From positions 3,348,001 through 3,412,000 of the forward strand of contig NC_089176.1 of the NCBI RefSeq assembly GCF_947507565.1: 64,000 bases of DNA, read 5' to 3'. Made by a program: the position numbers and the translations under genes. Positions 43,787 to 55,462 of the stretch are shown here, one piece after another. The notes under the pieces are model-generated. The model ran no database searches, was not told the DNA's origin, and saw only the letters and a list, made by a program, of their open reading frames with translations. The DNA comes from Oscarella lobularis. Its lineage: Eukaryota > Porifera > Homoscleromorpha > Homosclerophorida > Oscarellidae. Every line of letters starts with the position of its first letter. Positions within the stretch are counted from its first letter, which is position 1.

Positions 43787-46700
43787 CTACTGTATTTTTT
43801 TAACGTAGTTTCTCGGTATGAAACCTTGTTGCGATCCGACTCTCGCCAGGATCCACTCGTCCGTCGAATGCTCGTTGTCGACGTCGGTGATGATGTCGCC
43901 TCCCTTCACAGCAAAATCCGAATCGGTGTCGTTATAGTCGTACAAAACTTTCCATCGAACCTAGAGACAACAAATTTGACCCGCTCGTACTCTCCTAGTC
44001 TAATAAGCCGAATTTTTGCCTTTGGTGGTTGCTTTGGCGGTTGCTTGGAAGGTTTTGTCGATGGCGGCGGCGGTGCCGCTGAAGCGCCAGCGTTACCATC
44101 CGCTTCCTTCTGTCGTTTTTTATAGATGGGGCTGTCCGCTATGGAACCCGGTTTCGCTTCGGATCTGTTGCCCGCTTTCCCCGCATCGCCGCCGCCGCCG
44201 AAGGCCTTTCTCTTCACCGGGTCAGAAAACGGCGCTGCGGACGTCGCGGACGCTTCCAATTTCGCCTTGAATGCACCGATTGAGATCGGCGGTGGTGACG
44301 TCGCCGCCGCCGACGACGCCGACGCCGTGGTTACGGATGGCTCCTTCGGGGCCGGCGCTTTTCGCTTCATCAACGGAGTCGTCGGAGCGGAAGAAGGTGA
44401 TTTGCCTTCGAGTTTCGCTTTGATTGCACTGAATCCTGACGGGCCGCCGCCACCGCCGCCGCCGGTTACTTCCGGCGGCGCCGTTCCCGATCTCGAATCG
44501 AGCGTCTTGCTCTTCGCTTTGACTCCAGGTCCTCGGCCGTAAATGGGATTAGGAACGGGCGACTTTTCTTCCTCCTTCTCGCGACGAAGACTCGGAAGCG
44601 TACCTGAGCTACGCGGCACTGACGAAGGCAGGCTAGACGAGGCGGCAGCGGCAGACGCCGCCTGTTCAAAACCGCTCAACATCTTGGCTATTCCGCCGCT
44701 CGATTTCCCCGAGTCAATAGACTCGGACTTCGTTATCGTCGACGTCGATCCCTTAGGCGGACGTCGCGGAAGAGTAGCGCTGCCGCTCGCACGCGACGCC
44801 ATAGGCGGCGCGAGACTGTTTCCGCTCGAATGCGACGATCCCGGAACCGACGAGCTACCGCCGCTGAGCTTCGACGACGTTTCCGCCGATGGCTTCTCCT
44901 TTTCAATGTAGTTATTCGGAACGAGACCGCGCTTGTTGTTGCCGATCAGCTGCGCGCCCCACCAGCCCGAATCGCTCGTCTCCAGCACGCGTAGCCGATC
45001 GCCGACGTAGATCGTCAGTTGTTCTTCGTTTTGCGCCACGAAATCGTATATCGCTACGTACTAGGAGAAAACAATGTGCGAGAAGAGAGAGACGTCAATA
45101 AACGTCGTACCGCGTCTCCATCCAAAACGTCATTAGCAAGTTCTGTAGAGACGAAGGCGTTGTTCTTCTTTAGTCTATCGCTATTTCTCGACACGTTTTC
45201 TTACCGGTTGCATTATAGTAGTCCGGAATGCCGCTGTCGGAGTCAGCGTCGCCGTCTTTCTGAAGTTGATCGACTACCTCGTAAATTCCGCCGCCCTGAA
45301 TTCAAGATTGCCTGCGACGTCTACAACAACGCGATAGGAGCGCTCTTACCTCGTCCTCGTCGCTGCAGATGTCTTCGAGTCTTTTAAACGTGACGAAATT
45401 CTGGGGTATGCGACCCAACGCGCCGCCCAAATCGACGGCAAGCAGCCACTCTCCGCTCATCTCCGCGACAACATTAAAAACGTCACCCGACTAAAACGCA
45501 AAAAAAAAGAATAAAAATCGTTTCCTTTTATCTCTGTTGTCTGCACCTTAAAGGAAATTGCGTCTGACGGGTCTGTGACCGAAGGGCTGAAGTTGGCGTT
45601 GGCGTAAGCCTTACCAATCGGCTTCTTTTTATTTTCTGGACGCGACTGAATCGGTTCGTCGAATTCTTCGTCGTCGTCGTCTTCTTCTGGCGGAGACGCC
45701 GGCGGTCTTGGTTGGGAAGGCGGCGGCGGCTTCGATTTGGGATCCGCGGACGGCGGAAGAGGCAGTGGTCGGTCTCTCGCGCCGCCCATCGATCCGTACG
45801 GCTGACATTTTGTCTCAAGTTCGCCTTTGAATGAAGAAATTGATTTTTCTTTATCCTGCAAAGTACGATAGGACACCGTTTCTTTGTATACATATATATA
45901 TATATATATAGAAACTTACTGGCGTTTCGGCCTCGGAAAGTCTCTTTTTATCACTACTAGAACTTTTTTTGGCCAACCCCAATCCTGTCAATCGCTTCAA
46001 AAAAGTTTTTCCTTTAGCACCTTTCTTCTAAAAAAAATCACAGACACATACAAATAATCAATATTGACACGCACAAAAACAATTTCAAACTCATTCCTAA
46101 TTAAAATTAAACGTAAACACTACCTGTTGTTTCTCAGCAGCTATGTCAAGCGCGCCTAAAGAAGAAAAATTCCATTTCAAAACAACTCGCGTCCTACTTT
46201 CTAAAATAGACGCTGACTTCTTTTCTTCGATAACGATCTAGGAATTTCCTTTCCATTGCTAGCGTTCTCGTTGACGCCCAGTCCTTCGGCAGCTTCGTAG
46301 TCCTCGAACACCACGCAGATTTCTTCGCCTTTCCAAAGTTCCAAAGCAATGCCAAATGGCGTCGTCCCAGCGTCGTCGGTCGCCTGCAACGCCGCCGTTG
46401 CACCGCTACTTCGAACGAGTAGTTGAGCGGCGAATTTCGGCAGATTTCGCTTCGCCGCAAAGTGGAGTAACGTCCATCGGCAAGATGCTAGAGGAGCAAA
46501 TCGATAATAATGCCAGGGAAAGGAGAAGACCGCAAGGTGGGCTCGATTCTAGAGACAAGGAAACTAACTGCCTGTCGAAACGTCGCGCGCGGATTTCGGC
46601 TGGGAACGCGAGGGGGGGGGGGGGGAGGGGGGGGGGGGAGGGGGAGCGCATTCATAAAGCCACCTTTCTCCCTTTACACTCATAACGCCGGGAACCGGGC

Positions 46701-47325
46701 TTTCCTATTTTATCTCTGCCTTCAGTCACACTGTAACCGCAGGTTTCCGGCGTTACGTTCTCTACCTCCAAAATAGTTCATCATCGTCAGATCAGACGGT
46801 ACGGCGAGCCGATCGCACAGATCCTCGAGCTCTTCGTCGAGCACGCGCGAACCGATGAAGTCGTCCGGCAAGCACTGAGCGATCGCGGCGGCGACGTGAA
46901 CGGTCGCCGAATCAGGAAGAAGCTCGCATATCATTCGATAGGCGTGCGCGAAGCACAATTTGAACGGATCGACGCGAAACGACTTGCCGACGGCCGTGGT
47001 CGTGACCGTGACCTCTTCGGCTTCGTCGTGAACTAGATAATATATATAGAGCGAGAGAAAATACTGTAGTCGCTTTTTCTCCTACGTCCAGTCTTCGCGA
47101 GAAGCGTTCGCGTGTCTAGTCGACTTGCGGTGCCCTGGCTGCGCTTTTTCGTGCGTTTTCCCTTGAAGACGAGCGTGAAATCGTCGGCGCCCGCCGGAAG
47201 CGGTTCGTCGAGGGTCACGACGAACGGTTTCGTCGTCTAGAAGCGGCGAATTTACGCGTCGGAGTCGCGCACTTGTCGTTTCTTACGTCGCACGGAAGCC
47301 TCTCCGGGAAGATCGTCTTTACCAT
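43787..47325 (-). CDS. TIG-DBB-ankyrin adaptor with three SH3 domains (D1)
   Basis: First exon 47325-47287 (MVKTIFPERLPCD), then a TIG-like Ig fold (KPFVVTLDEPLP ... DDFTLVFKGKRTKK), a DBB region (SFRVDPFKLCFAHAYRMICE ... DEELEDLCDRL ... MMNYFGG) and an ankyrin segment (WTLLHFAAKRNLPKFAAQLL). This is the core order of BCAP/BANK/Dof adaptors. After basic and Pro-rich linkers come SH3-1 (SGDVFNVVAEMSGEWLLAVD), SH3-2 (YVAIYDFVAQNEEQL ... SGWWGAQLIG ... LVPNNYIE), a long Ser/Pro-rich stretch and a C-terminal SH3-3 (VLYDYNDTDSDF ... GFIPRNYVKK), stop at 43787. Roughly 900 residues. The last junction is in frame only with a GC-AG intron (44019-43961) or an implausible 20-nt one. A receptor-proximal scaffold role is inferred from the family. 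Confidence 0.75.
45889..45910. repeat. (AT)n microsatellite in a D1 intron
   Basis: About ten TA units just upstream (+ strand) of the exon encoding the basic linker of D1. Confidence 0.8.
46612..46644. repeat. Homopurine G-tract inside a D1 intron
   Basis: Runs of 14, 12 and 5 G separated by single A lie in the 278-nt intron between the DBB and ankyrin exons of D1; on the transcript this is a C-rich pyrimidine tract near the acceptor. Long G-runs are also prone to assembly error. Confidence 0.8.
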
Positions 47326-47808
47326 GGGGAAATCGAACTCGAAAATCGATCGCAGTCTTCGAGATCCACTCTGCGCGATGCAATTCCCGTTTTTTAGGTG
47401 TTTTCCTTTCTGCGCTGTACGTTAGAACGACGAAAAGCAAAAGGGGACCCGCCCCGTTTTTGGGCCTGAGTTTCCCCCCCCCATTGTCGCGCTCTTAGGC
47501 CACGTGGCATCTCTTACGTCTCTCTATCGCGCCTTCCTTTGTTTGACGTAAGGTTTCTTCGCGAGTTGTCACTCGTTAGGCAAAACGTGCGCTGAGAGGA
47601 GAGTTCTGCTGCAAGATGCCATCACAAAGACCATTTACTTACTGTAGAAAGACGAATGTGAGAATCGCAACCAACTGGCAGTAAGATCTCTCCTCAGTAA
47701 GAGTAGTTCTTCCGGGGGTTGGTGTATTTAATTCAAACTAGGCACGTGATTCATTTATTCAATCGTTAACTAGATGGGGAAAATTAAAAAAATAGTTTAC
47801 CGTCGTGT

Positions 47809-50144
47809 TCAGGAAAGAGATCCATCTCTCGACGAACGTTTGCGCAATTCCTTTTGTACGGAATTCCAATCAGGTCTGCTGAGTCCACGTATTGACGATG
47901 ATGAAAAAATAGCTGATTCTTGATAATCTTGATGCCGTGGCAGTGGAGGAGGAGACCTTCTTTTCTCGGGCATCATTGCCTTTTTCTCCGATTTGGGACT
48001 CTGCAGTTTCTCCTGCCGCTGATGTCCACGAGCTGCTGTTACTCGCTTGCCTAAGCCCTGCGAGAAAAAGTCTCAACATGACGTTTTTCTCCCGGTGACT
48101 TACATCTGCATGTGAAAACAACGGAGATTCTGTCTGTTCAAGATAATTTGACGGAACCGTTCCCTCGTTCCCGGCATCGTCTCTAACATTCCACCATCCA
48201 GATTCGTGCTGATCGAGTATGGTAACGTAGTCGCCAGCATTCACTTCGAGATCGGCGTCTGACCGAGGCTTCCAGTGGTACTGTACTCTGTAGCAGAGAC
48301 TGGAATAAGGATTCTCTAAAATCCATATGTACTTAGAAGCAATGAAAGCTTTGTACGTGAAAAAAAAACTTACCACATTCTACCTTCACCCAGTTACTCC
48401 AATCATTGTAATCATCTTCTATGTACTACAAAAAAGTGTTTAGTAAGCGAATGAGCTATTCCCTTTCTCTACCGAAGATTTCTCCTCCGTCTTCAGTATC
48501 TCAATATGAGATTTCATTACGCGACCTTCTTTCCTATTTTCAACGGCCTTTAGCCACGGGCCGTCGAAATTTTCTACAATAAAAATCTCCGTTCCTTTCT
48601 AAATAAATCAGATATACGCTGTGCACACTTTCAATGTCCATTAATTAAGCGTACTTTCAGTTTTAAAAACTTCTCCTGCTGTGCTGATGGAATGAAGTCC
48701 GACTTCACGATTGCTCGTCCAATAATGCGCCTCATGTACATACCCTTTGAGGAACTCGTACCCTGAAGTAATATGTTAATTTCTAAATGCAGCTGACTAT
48801 TGTCATGTACTTTGATTCGCTTCTTAAGTTTAGAGCCTATACCGTGTGGAAACTCAGATGACAGCAGATGGCCTTATCACAGGTCTCACCTAATTTTCGT
48901 AAGTCAAGGCGTCTAAACAATTTTCTAGTCCTTTTCATTTTTGTCTGTAGAAAAAGGTGATCATTAACCTATGAGCAAGATTCTAATTCTTTTTACCTTT
49001 TTCTTTTCCAAAAGAACACTTGCAAGTGCATCTATCGGTGCATACGCAAAAGCGACACAATCACACGAGAGCAGGCAAAGTAATAAAGAGACACGTACTC
49101 GACTTCGATTGTTGAGACGACGAAGACATTACCTTGCCAATTTCTGCATAATCAGAAAGAGGAACGTGCTGTTCCACAGCCAAATCCTAAACAGAAATAA
49201 TCAAACCAGCCCATTGGCCAATGTACATAACACGCCTTGTAGTCAGCGAACAACTGCACAAAGTTGCTGTCCCCTCGAGCCGTCGCCAGTTCTATGGGAG
49301 TCATTTGGCTTTTGCTTTTTGTCTGCAACGCACTGTAGGCACCACTACTGTTTGCCAGAAGCTGAGCAGCAAATTGCTTCAGCCTTAGTTCAACAGCCAA
49401 ATGCAGGAGAGTGCCAGCACTGCCCAAATTCTCATCCAGCTGGCCTATACAAATAAAATTAAAAAAGCATCAAACTTACTACAATTAATTAATTAAATTG
49501 TATTAATTAATCAATTAATCAAAGCCTTAATTTTTCCTGCTCACTTCCAAAGAATCTTCGAAATGTCAAATCGGCCGGAATAGGCGGATGGTCTCGCTCG
49601 CAGAAGTCGGCCAATTCCTCGTCGATCGTCGTCACTTCGGAGTCGATCTCGGCGTCACTGATTGCGCTCCCCGATCCGACGAACGCCTTCGCCAGTACGA
49701 CGGGCACCTGGAGAGGAACGTCGCTCGGAAGAAGATCGCAAATGAGCTGGTAACGATTGAGAAAGTTCATCGAGAAGGGATCGACTTTGACGGCAACGGA
49801 CACGCCGACGACGTGCACACGCGCCTCTTCCGCGCGCCCGTATCCTAGTTTATTCACAGAATACAGGAACTGCTTTGTTTGCAGGCGTGTTTGTGCGGCT
49901 TACGGCCGACGGTTCCGATTAACGTTCTTCGATCGAATTTGATGGCCTTTCCGTGGCGGCGGCGATTCGTTTGTAGTCCTTCGAAAATGAGACAGAAATC
50001 GGTTGCCTCTTCTGGGAGTTCGTTTTGGAGAAGAACGACAAACGAGCCGCCTTCCTGGAGACGAGCCACAGTCTATTGCGATCCGTCACATATGTTTGGG
50101 CTTACGTCACAAGGAAGTTTGTCCGGAAAGACTTGTGCGTCCAT
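47809..50144 (-). CDS. TIG-DBB-ankyrin adaptor with two SH3 domains (D2)
   Basis: First exon MDAQVFPDKLPCD from 50144, the same length and ending (LPCD then GTAAG) as in D1. The TIG-like part reads SFVVLLQNELP ... TDFCLIFEGLQTN; the DBB part reads VKVDPFSMNFLNRYQLICDL ... DEELADFCERD ... FRRFFGS; the ankyrin exon reads GTLLHLAVELRLKQFAAQLL ... QMTPIELATARGDSNFVQLF. A small exon DLAVEQHVPLSDYAEIGK follows, then SH3-1 (YMRRIIGRAIVKSDFIPS ... EGRVMKSHIEIL) and SH3-2 (YRVQYHWKPRSDADLEVN ... SGWWNVRD ... GTVPSNYLEQ). The tail is basic with a Pro motif (RRSPPPLPRH) that could bind SH3 domains, ending GSLS at 47809. Exons between 48780 and 49140 were not fully resolved. It is the closest relative of D3. 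Confidence 0.72.
49479..49525. repeat. ATTAATTA-rich palindromic intron sequence in D2
   Basis: Repeated TTAATTAA/ATTAATTA words fill the intron between the DBB and ankyrin exons of D2. The same word recurs in non-coding positions elsewhere, for example near 1452, 9757, 18268, 54705 and 58147. Confidence 0.6.
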
Positions 50145-50309
50145 ATTGCGAAAGCGTACGGAACGACGTTTCTGAAACGCTGGAGTGGGGACATGCGCAA
50201 TTGCCGTGCTTTCAGTTTCCAAACATCCGTTCGCCTACGTAGCGTCTTCTACCACAGGAGGCAGGAGCACCTACAAGCAGTCAATATCTGCACATTACTG
50301 GTTCGATCT

Positions 50310-52840
50310 TTACTGGCTTGGAGGGAGGTAGATTCGTCTTATGTCTCGCTCGACTATCCCCGCAATGTTGATATCCGGATGTCGACAGTGGTCGAGCAGC
50401 TCCTCGACAGTGGCATACTCTCCCATTCTTTTCTCCCATTCTTCTAAAATGATGTAAAGACGATCGGATAAAGAAGAATGATCGGGAAGTCGAGAAACGA
50501 TGTCGAGTATTTCGCTAGTGCGGCAGTCGAGGAGGCAACGCCCGAGCGCCAGGTACTTTTCCGCACCTAAGCGAGAAATAATGGAGAATGCATCTCGAAG
50601 TCGCACTCCTTCAGGCAGCGGTACTCCTGAAAAAAAACCCAGACGAGTAAGTCCACTAATGATATGATATGATTGCATGGCTACCTGGCGATGATGAGTT
50701 CGCCTTTGGCGGAATAGGCGGAGCGGGGAGCTCCCATGCCGTTATCCACTCCTTCCTACCGGATAACATGCCGCCTCCTTCAAAGCACAGCTGTACCTGA
50801 AGCGACGTCACGTCACAACCCCTTTCGATATTCCTGTCGCAATAAAAACTGCGTCGTTCAGGATAGGCCCTATTTCGTAGAAGTTTCTCAATGACCTGAA
50901 ACGGAATAACAACCCTGTCTTCTTCTTCTCGTCTTGTTGTCCAGCCGCCAGCACGTCCGCATCGGAGACTGGAGACTCTCATAGCCAGATCACTTCTCTT
51001 CTCCGTGTCAACGAACAGAGGCACGACTTTTTTCTTAGTAAATCGCTCCGCTGTCATCTCCGATTCGGCCCTCTTTACAGCCTGGTCGCAATTACACGTC
51101 AAAAAGACTTCGAGTTGCAGGCAGTCCGGCATGCGCATGATGAACACCTGAGCGACTACTTCAACTCGGCCTTGAACGGAAAGGCAAAATTCGCAGAACC
51201 AAGTTGCAGTTATTTGAACGAAATCTTTACGAAGGTGAATTTTCATCCCGTTTTCTTTCACAACCGTTTCATTTAGATGTTTGAGTGATGCTATCAACGT
51301 CCAGGGAAGACCAGCTGCAGCGTTATTGCAATAATACACGCAGATTTCACTCGATTTGTTCTCCGCTAAATGAAGATGATGTCGAATGAAAACGTCGGCC
51401 GGTTTTAGAAGATGCGAATTGAAGGAAACGTGAACGACGTCAAGAAAAATGTGATGCTTGTTGGCCTTTTCTGAAGACCTTAAACAATGTAGTTCCAGTG
51501 CACAGTTGACAGATGTGTGAGCAGAGAAGGCGTGCGAAGGAACTTCGACGAAACAGTCGGTTTCCGGGCTCGATACCGTTCCCCCATTTTCACCAATTGA
51601 AGTCGAAACTGTAAGCCACTTTTCAAAATGTAAACAACTAAATCTAGTGCGCAGAGTCATATCTTCCGTGGTAGTGCTTGGAAGCATTGGAAGCCACTCA
51701 ACAGCATTGACGTAAAGATGTGCGCAGCTGTCACTCTTCCTCCACGCTTTCTTCTTCTCTACCAGTGACGTAATGCTACTCGATGCAGGAAGGCTTAATT
51801 TTCTGTTCCTAAATGTTACATCAGTGATAGTAGTCTCAGGTGTCATTGGCAGCCCTCTCAGCCAGTCCTGACGACTTCGTTTGAGTAGTTCAAATTTGTC
51901 CACTATCTGCAAACAGTCGATAAAGTCAGATTTCTCTAAAACGATTAACTTCACGGTTTTACTTCAAGTGTTTTGGAGAACTCTGGAGCCACTTGCTTGT
52001 CCCTTGACAAAATTGCGTCTTCGTTTTCTGAATCCAAATGCAAGCAAATGCGTGGCAGATCAACGTGATAACATCACCCATCCCTTACCTCCTCCAGATT
52101 TGACCGAATTCAATAGATTCCGCAATAGGAATTTTGAAAACTGGTGAAGATCCATTTCCGTGCAGAAATGATCAAGTTTTAAACGCACGTCAAACGGATA
52201 CACTTCACCTAAAATTCCGCAGTGAATCTCTAAAAAACGGAAATCGTGCATTTATACGGAGAACGGCGATCACGTCGAGGCGAGTAAGACGAGGACGCTC
52301 CTCGTGGAATTGAATGAACGAATGATCCATGGAGGTCTTATCGTGAGCTTCCTTTCGCAAGCCAAGAGCGATAATGAGCGGCACGGCCAACGGCGTGCGA
52401 TTTTCTGGCAGAAAGCCGGATATTTTCGCGAAACAGTCGACGAAGCGAAAATCGAAGGAATTGTGAAGAACAGCGTCGTTGGCAACGACTGTTGCGCGCG
52501 TTGATTCTGGAACGCCGTGATCTACCGGCAAATTAACGTAGGTACAGTACTTCGTATGGGCGTTGCCACTCTACCTGGAATGACAAAATGGAAAGTACGA
52601 AAGTCGACTCTCTCGGCATCAGCCCGACTGTTTTTCCTTCTTCCAACAAAAAGAATTTCGTACGACGCGTTCACGTCCGGAGCTTGGACAACAACATCGA
52701 GGAACGTGACCGACGCACGTTCTCCGCCCTGTAAGAAGATCCTTAGTAGGCTGTTCGCTGTACAGCACTGCACTAACGTGCAAGTATCCTTCCGCAGGAG
52801 AAAGTCGGACCCTCGAAACTATCCTCGAAACTGGATACAT
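50310..52840 (-). CDS. TIG-DBB-ankyrin-ZU5-Death adaptor (E)
   Basis: Exon 1 from 52840 ends SPAEGYLH (an upstream Met at 52891 is possible). Then GGERASVTFLDV ... YEILFVGRRKNSRAD ... VDFRTFHFVIPG (TIG-like), DHGVPESTRATVVA ... FDFRFVDCFAKISGFL ... PLIIALGLRKE (DBB-like), and a weak ankyrin segment (LKLDHFCTEMDLHQFSKFLL). A large exon carries a ZU5-like domain: VFIRHHLHLAENKSSEICVY ... WTLIASLKHL ... FVQITATWFCEFCLSVQ. A second beta-rich region, possibly UPA, follows. The last exon is a Death domain: KYLALGRCLLDCRTSEILDI ... LEEWEKRMGEYATVEELLDH. ZU5 with a C-terminal Death domain is the arrangement of PIDD, UNC5 and ankyrins. Joining it to a BCAP-like core is unusual. Orientation and spacing show tandem duplication with F. 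Confidence 0.7.
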
Positions 52841-52996
52841 TTGAGTACTTGTGCGCATGCGGTGACACCGCCTGTAAAGCATAGTAGACATGTATGATAT
52901 ATCTATGCGTAAAGGAAGGCGTCAGAATCTTGTACATAGAAGACGTCACGTTTCTTGTAGACCAAGGCGTATGACACACGCTAAAATTATTGTAAG

Positions 52997-53047
52997 TTAC
53001 CGGTCGTAAAATTACAAGTTATGTCAGAGCAGTTCACTCAACTGCTC
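52997..53047. promoter_or_regulatory. Duplicated block with conserved hairpin, copy 1
   Basis: A roughly 50-bp block upstream of E (and downstream of F) recurs at 55385-55436 upstream of F. It includes a perfect inverted repeat at 53027-53047 with arms GAGCAGTT and AACTGCTC around a CACTC loop. The flanks are otherwise diverged, so the block stands out. It may be a promoter, 5'-UTR or 3'-end element. Confidence 0.5.
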
Positions 53048-53175
53048 CACTACCGTATACGCTATCAAAAAATTCAATGTACCTTCTCTACATACGACGC
53101 GGGAAAAATGACATATTATTGACACCAAACAAGAAGGGTAATAATATAATCAGGTAACAGCGAGGTCCGAGTTGA

Positions 53176-55296
53176 TCATATTGTGTTCAGAAATTCTTGT
53201 TCTACTATGCCACCAATTGCAACATCGGGATGGTGGCAAACGCGTAGTAACTCTTCCGCTGTTGCTCCGACTCCAAACTTTTTTCCCATTCTTCCAAAAT
53301 CACGCGAAGTTGCTCAGATCTGTGGTATCCTGACACGAGAGACGCTATGTCTAATACTTGACTTGTCTGGCAGTGAAAGAGACAGCGACCAATTGCAAGA
53401 AATTTGTGCGAACCATGGCGACAAACAGTTGAAAAAACGTCAGTAAGCGTCACTCCTCTTGGAAACTTGAAGGGTTTACCTTAGACAATCAATATAATTA
53501 ATGCGCAAATATAAATGTATGTAATCAATCACCTTTACCTGAAGCTGTCCTAGTTCCAACTGTTATTTCACCAATTTCTTCGTCACCTTTTCTAAAACTT
53601 AACTGCAGTCGAAGTGTGCTGATATCACCGTCTGTGCCATGGTTTTTTGAAAAAAACATGCTGCGACGCTGCGAAAGAGCTCTGTGTTTTCGTAAAAGCT
53701 CTTTCATGTCTTGGTTTGTAAAAACCACGTCGGTATCATTTGAACAACTCCAACCTAAGCTAGAATCATCGCACGAGAATACCGTCACGTCCTTCTTGCT
53801 TTTCGTGCTAACGCAAAGAGTGATTTCTTCATTTTTAAGAAAACCCTCGTCCTTGTTTTGCTCTGCCCATTTCACAGTCTGTTCGCAACAGCACGTCAAG
53901 ACTACTGTAACTTGAAAGCAGTCGGACGGTGGACTGATAGGAGTAAACAATTGGGCAACGAACTGAACGCACCCCTGAACAGAAATGCAGAATTCGCAAA
54001 AGTGTGATGTTTTGATGACAACGAAGTCTTTTTCCAGCTTAATCTGCATGTCATTTTTCACTACGCAACTGCCTACTCTGTGCAGAGTAGCAATTCGACT
54101 CCAAGGCCGCCCAGCGGCCGCATCACTGCAGCAGTAAACTCGTACTTCACTGTATTCATTGCTCGGTAAGGCCATATGATGTCGAATAAAGAGACTGGCC
54201 GGCTTGTCAAGCGCGACTCCTGTAAGAGACAGGTGAACTGTGTCCAGAAAGACTCGATCAGCGATGGCAACGAGACTTCTGCTGCATGACTTTTCTAGTT
54301 TGTAATAACCCATCGAAGCCCTCCCGCTGCCTCTCACAGCACCAGGTGGGATTTCAGTAAAGGAGTGCATTTCGGGACTAGATATGATGGCGCCCTCTGC
54401 ACCAATAGACGTTGACAGCGTTAGTCGGTTTTGAAATTGAAGGGAATGCCCATCGATTGTGGCAACGATTGAATCCGGTATCTAGTAAATAACCGGCATA
54501 GAGGATTCCCCGACGTTCTATACATCACGCACCTTTTTGGGGACTCGGCGGGGAACGCCCCCCGAAGTGTTTTGCAAAGGAAGTCTGCAAAGACGGGCTA
54601 TAAAGTCGTTTAGCCCCATATCGGCCGCGAAATCAGCAAGTGTTCTTCCAGCGAACGGATATACATTTCCTAAACACGCGGTGTCAGTTCTACCGTTGTT
54701 AACTAATTAATTAATGCGGTGTTCTGCCTACGGAGAATAGTCGCGACGTTACGGTGACCTTTCTTCACGCTTCCGCGGCAGTATTTGACAAACAGTTCAT
54801 CCATTCGCGTTTTGTCGAGTACTTCCTTTCTCAAGCCAAGAGCAATGACGATGGGCAAGGCCAGAGGCGTGCGTTCGCCAGGCAGATAGTCGCACGCTTT
54901 CGCAAAACGGTCGACGAATAAGAATTCGAAGTGAAGTAGTTTGTTAGAAGAGTTGTCGCAGAGGACGCGCGCTTTCGTACTTTCTGGTACTCCATGATCT
55001 AGAAACAAACTGCTTATAGTACGGAATGACACGATGTACTCACTTGGAGTAACAAAGCGAAAAGTGCGAAAGTCAACTCTTTCTGCTTTAGTTCGACTGT
55101 GTCGTTTTCTTCCCACGAAAGAAATTTCGTATTCCCCTCGTGGAAGCTGCGATGCGATCCTAAGAAACGTGACTGACGCAACCTCTCCACCCTACGTTTA
55201 AAGCCGCGTCGAGTCCCTATTGAGAACTTGAAGATCTAAAAGCTCACGTATAAAGCGCCTTCTAGAGGAGACAGGCACACTCTTTGTTCCTCCATA
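53176..55296 (-). CDS. TIG-DBB-ankyrin-ZU5-Death adaptor (F), Death domain frameshifted in this sequence
   Basis: Exon 1 from 55296 is MEEQRVCLSPLEGALY; exon 2 GGEVASVTFLRI ... VDFRTFRFVTP; exon 3 DHGVPESTKARVLC ... FEFLFVDRFAKACDYL ... PIVIALGLRKE. The ankyrin remnant is TLADFAADMGLNDFIARL. The ZU5-like exon has FTEIPPGAV, the classic ZU5 PPGA motif, then LFIRHHMALPSNEYSEVRVY ... WSRIATLHRV ... FVVIKTSHFCEFCISVQG. The Death domain (HKFLAIGRCLFHCQTSQVLD ... LEEWEKS) reads into a stop at 53205 in the visible frame, but one frame over it continues ATAEELLRVCHHPDVAIGG to a stop at 53176, matching E. The shift falls at an A6 run (sense strand, about 53278-53284). It could be a real allele, an early pseudogene or a homopolymer sequencing error. 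Confidence 0.66.
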
Positions 55297-55384
55297 CCGA
55301 GACCGAAACTGAATTAAGGCGTGTACGCATATCCTGGTATACTAAAAAATATGCATGTATTTCCAAGTCAAGTTAATTAGTTAA

Positions 55385-55436
55385 GCTACCGGGCTTAAAA
55401 CTACAAGTTATGTCAGAGCGGTTCACTCAACTGCTC
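55385..55436. promoter_or_regulatory. Duplicated block with conserved hairpin, copy 2
   Basis: Counterpart of 52997-53047, sharing the stretch ACAAGTTATGTCAGAGC. The inverted repeat at 55416-55436 has arms GAGCGGTT and AACTGCTC around the same CACTC loop; the single arm difference would form a G-U pair in RNA. It lies between F and D3. Confidence 0.5.
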
Positions 55437-55462
55437 AAATTCAGTATGCTTCAAAAAAAACC

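Noticed and set aside
43091-44125. 344-codon + strand frame overlapping the arylsulfatase end and D1
   Set aside because: Frame-shifted shadow of the sulfatase with Arg-rich composition; it runs into the antisense of D1.
46356-46776. + strand frames spanning the long G-tract
   Set aside because: Poly-Gly encoded by an intronic G-run opposite D1; no gene evidence.
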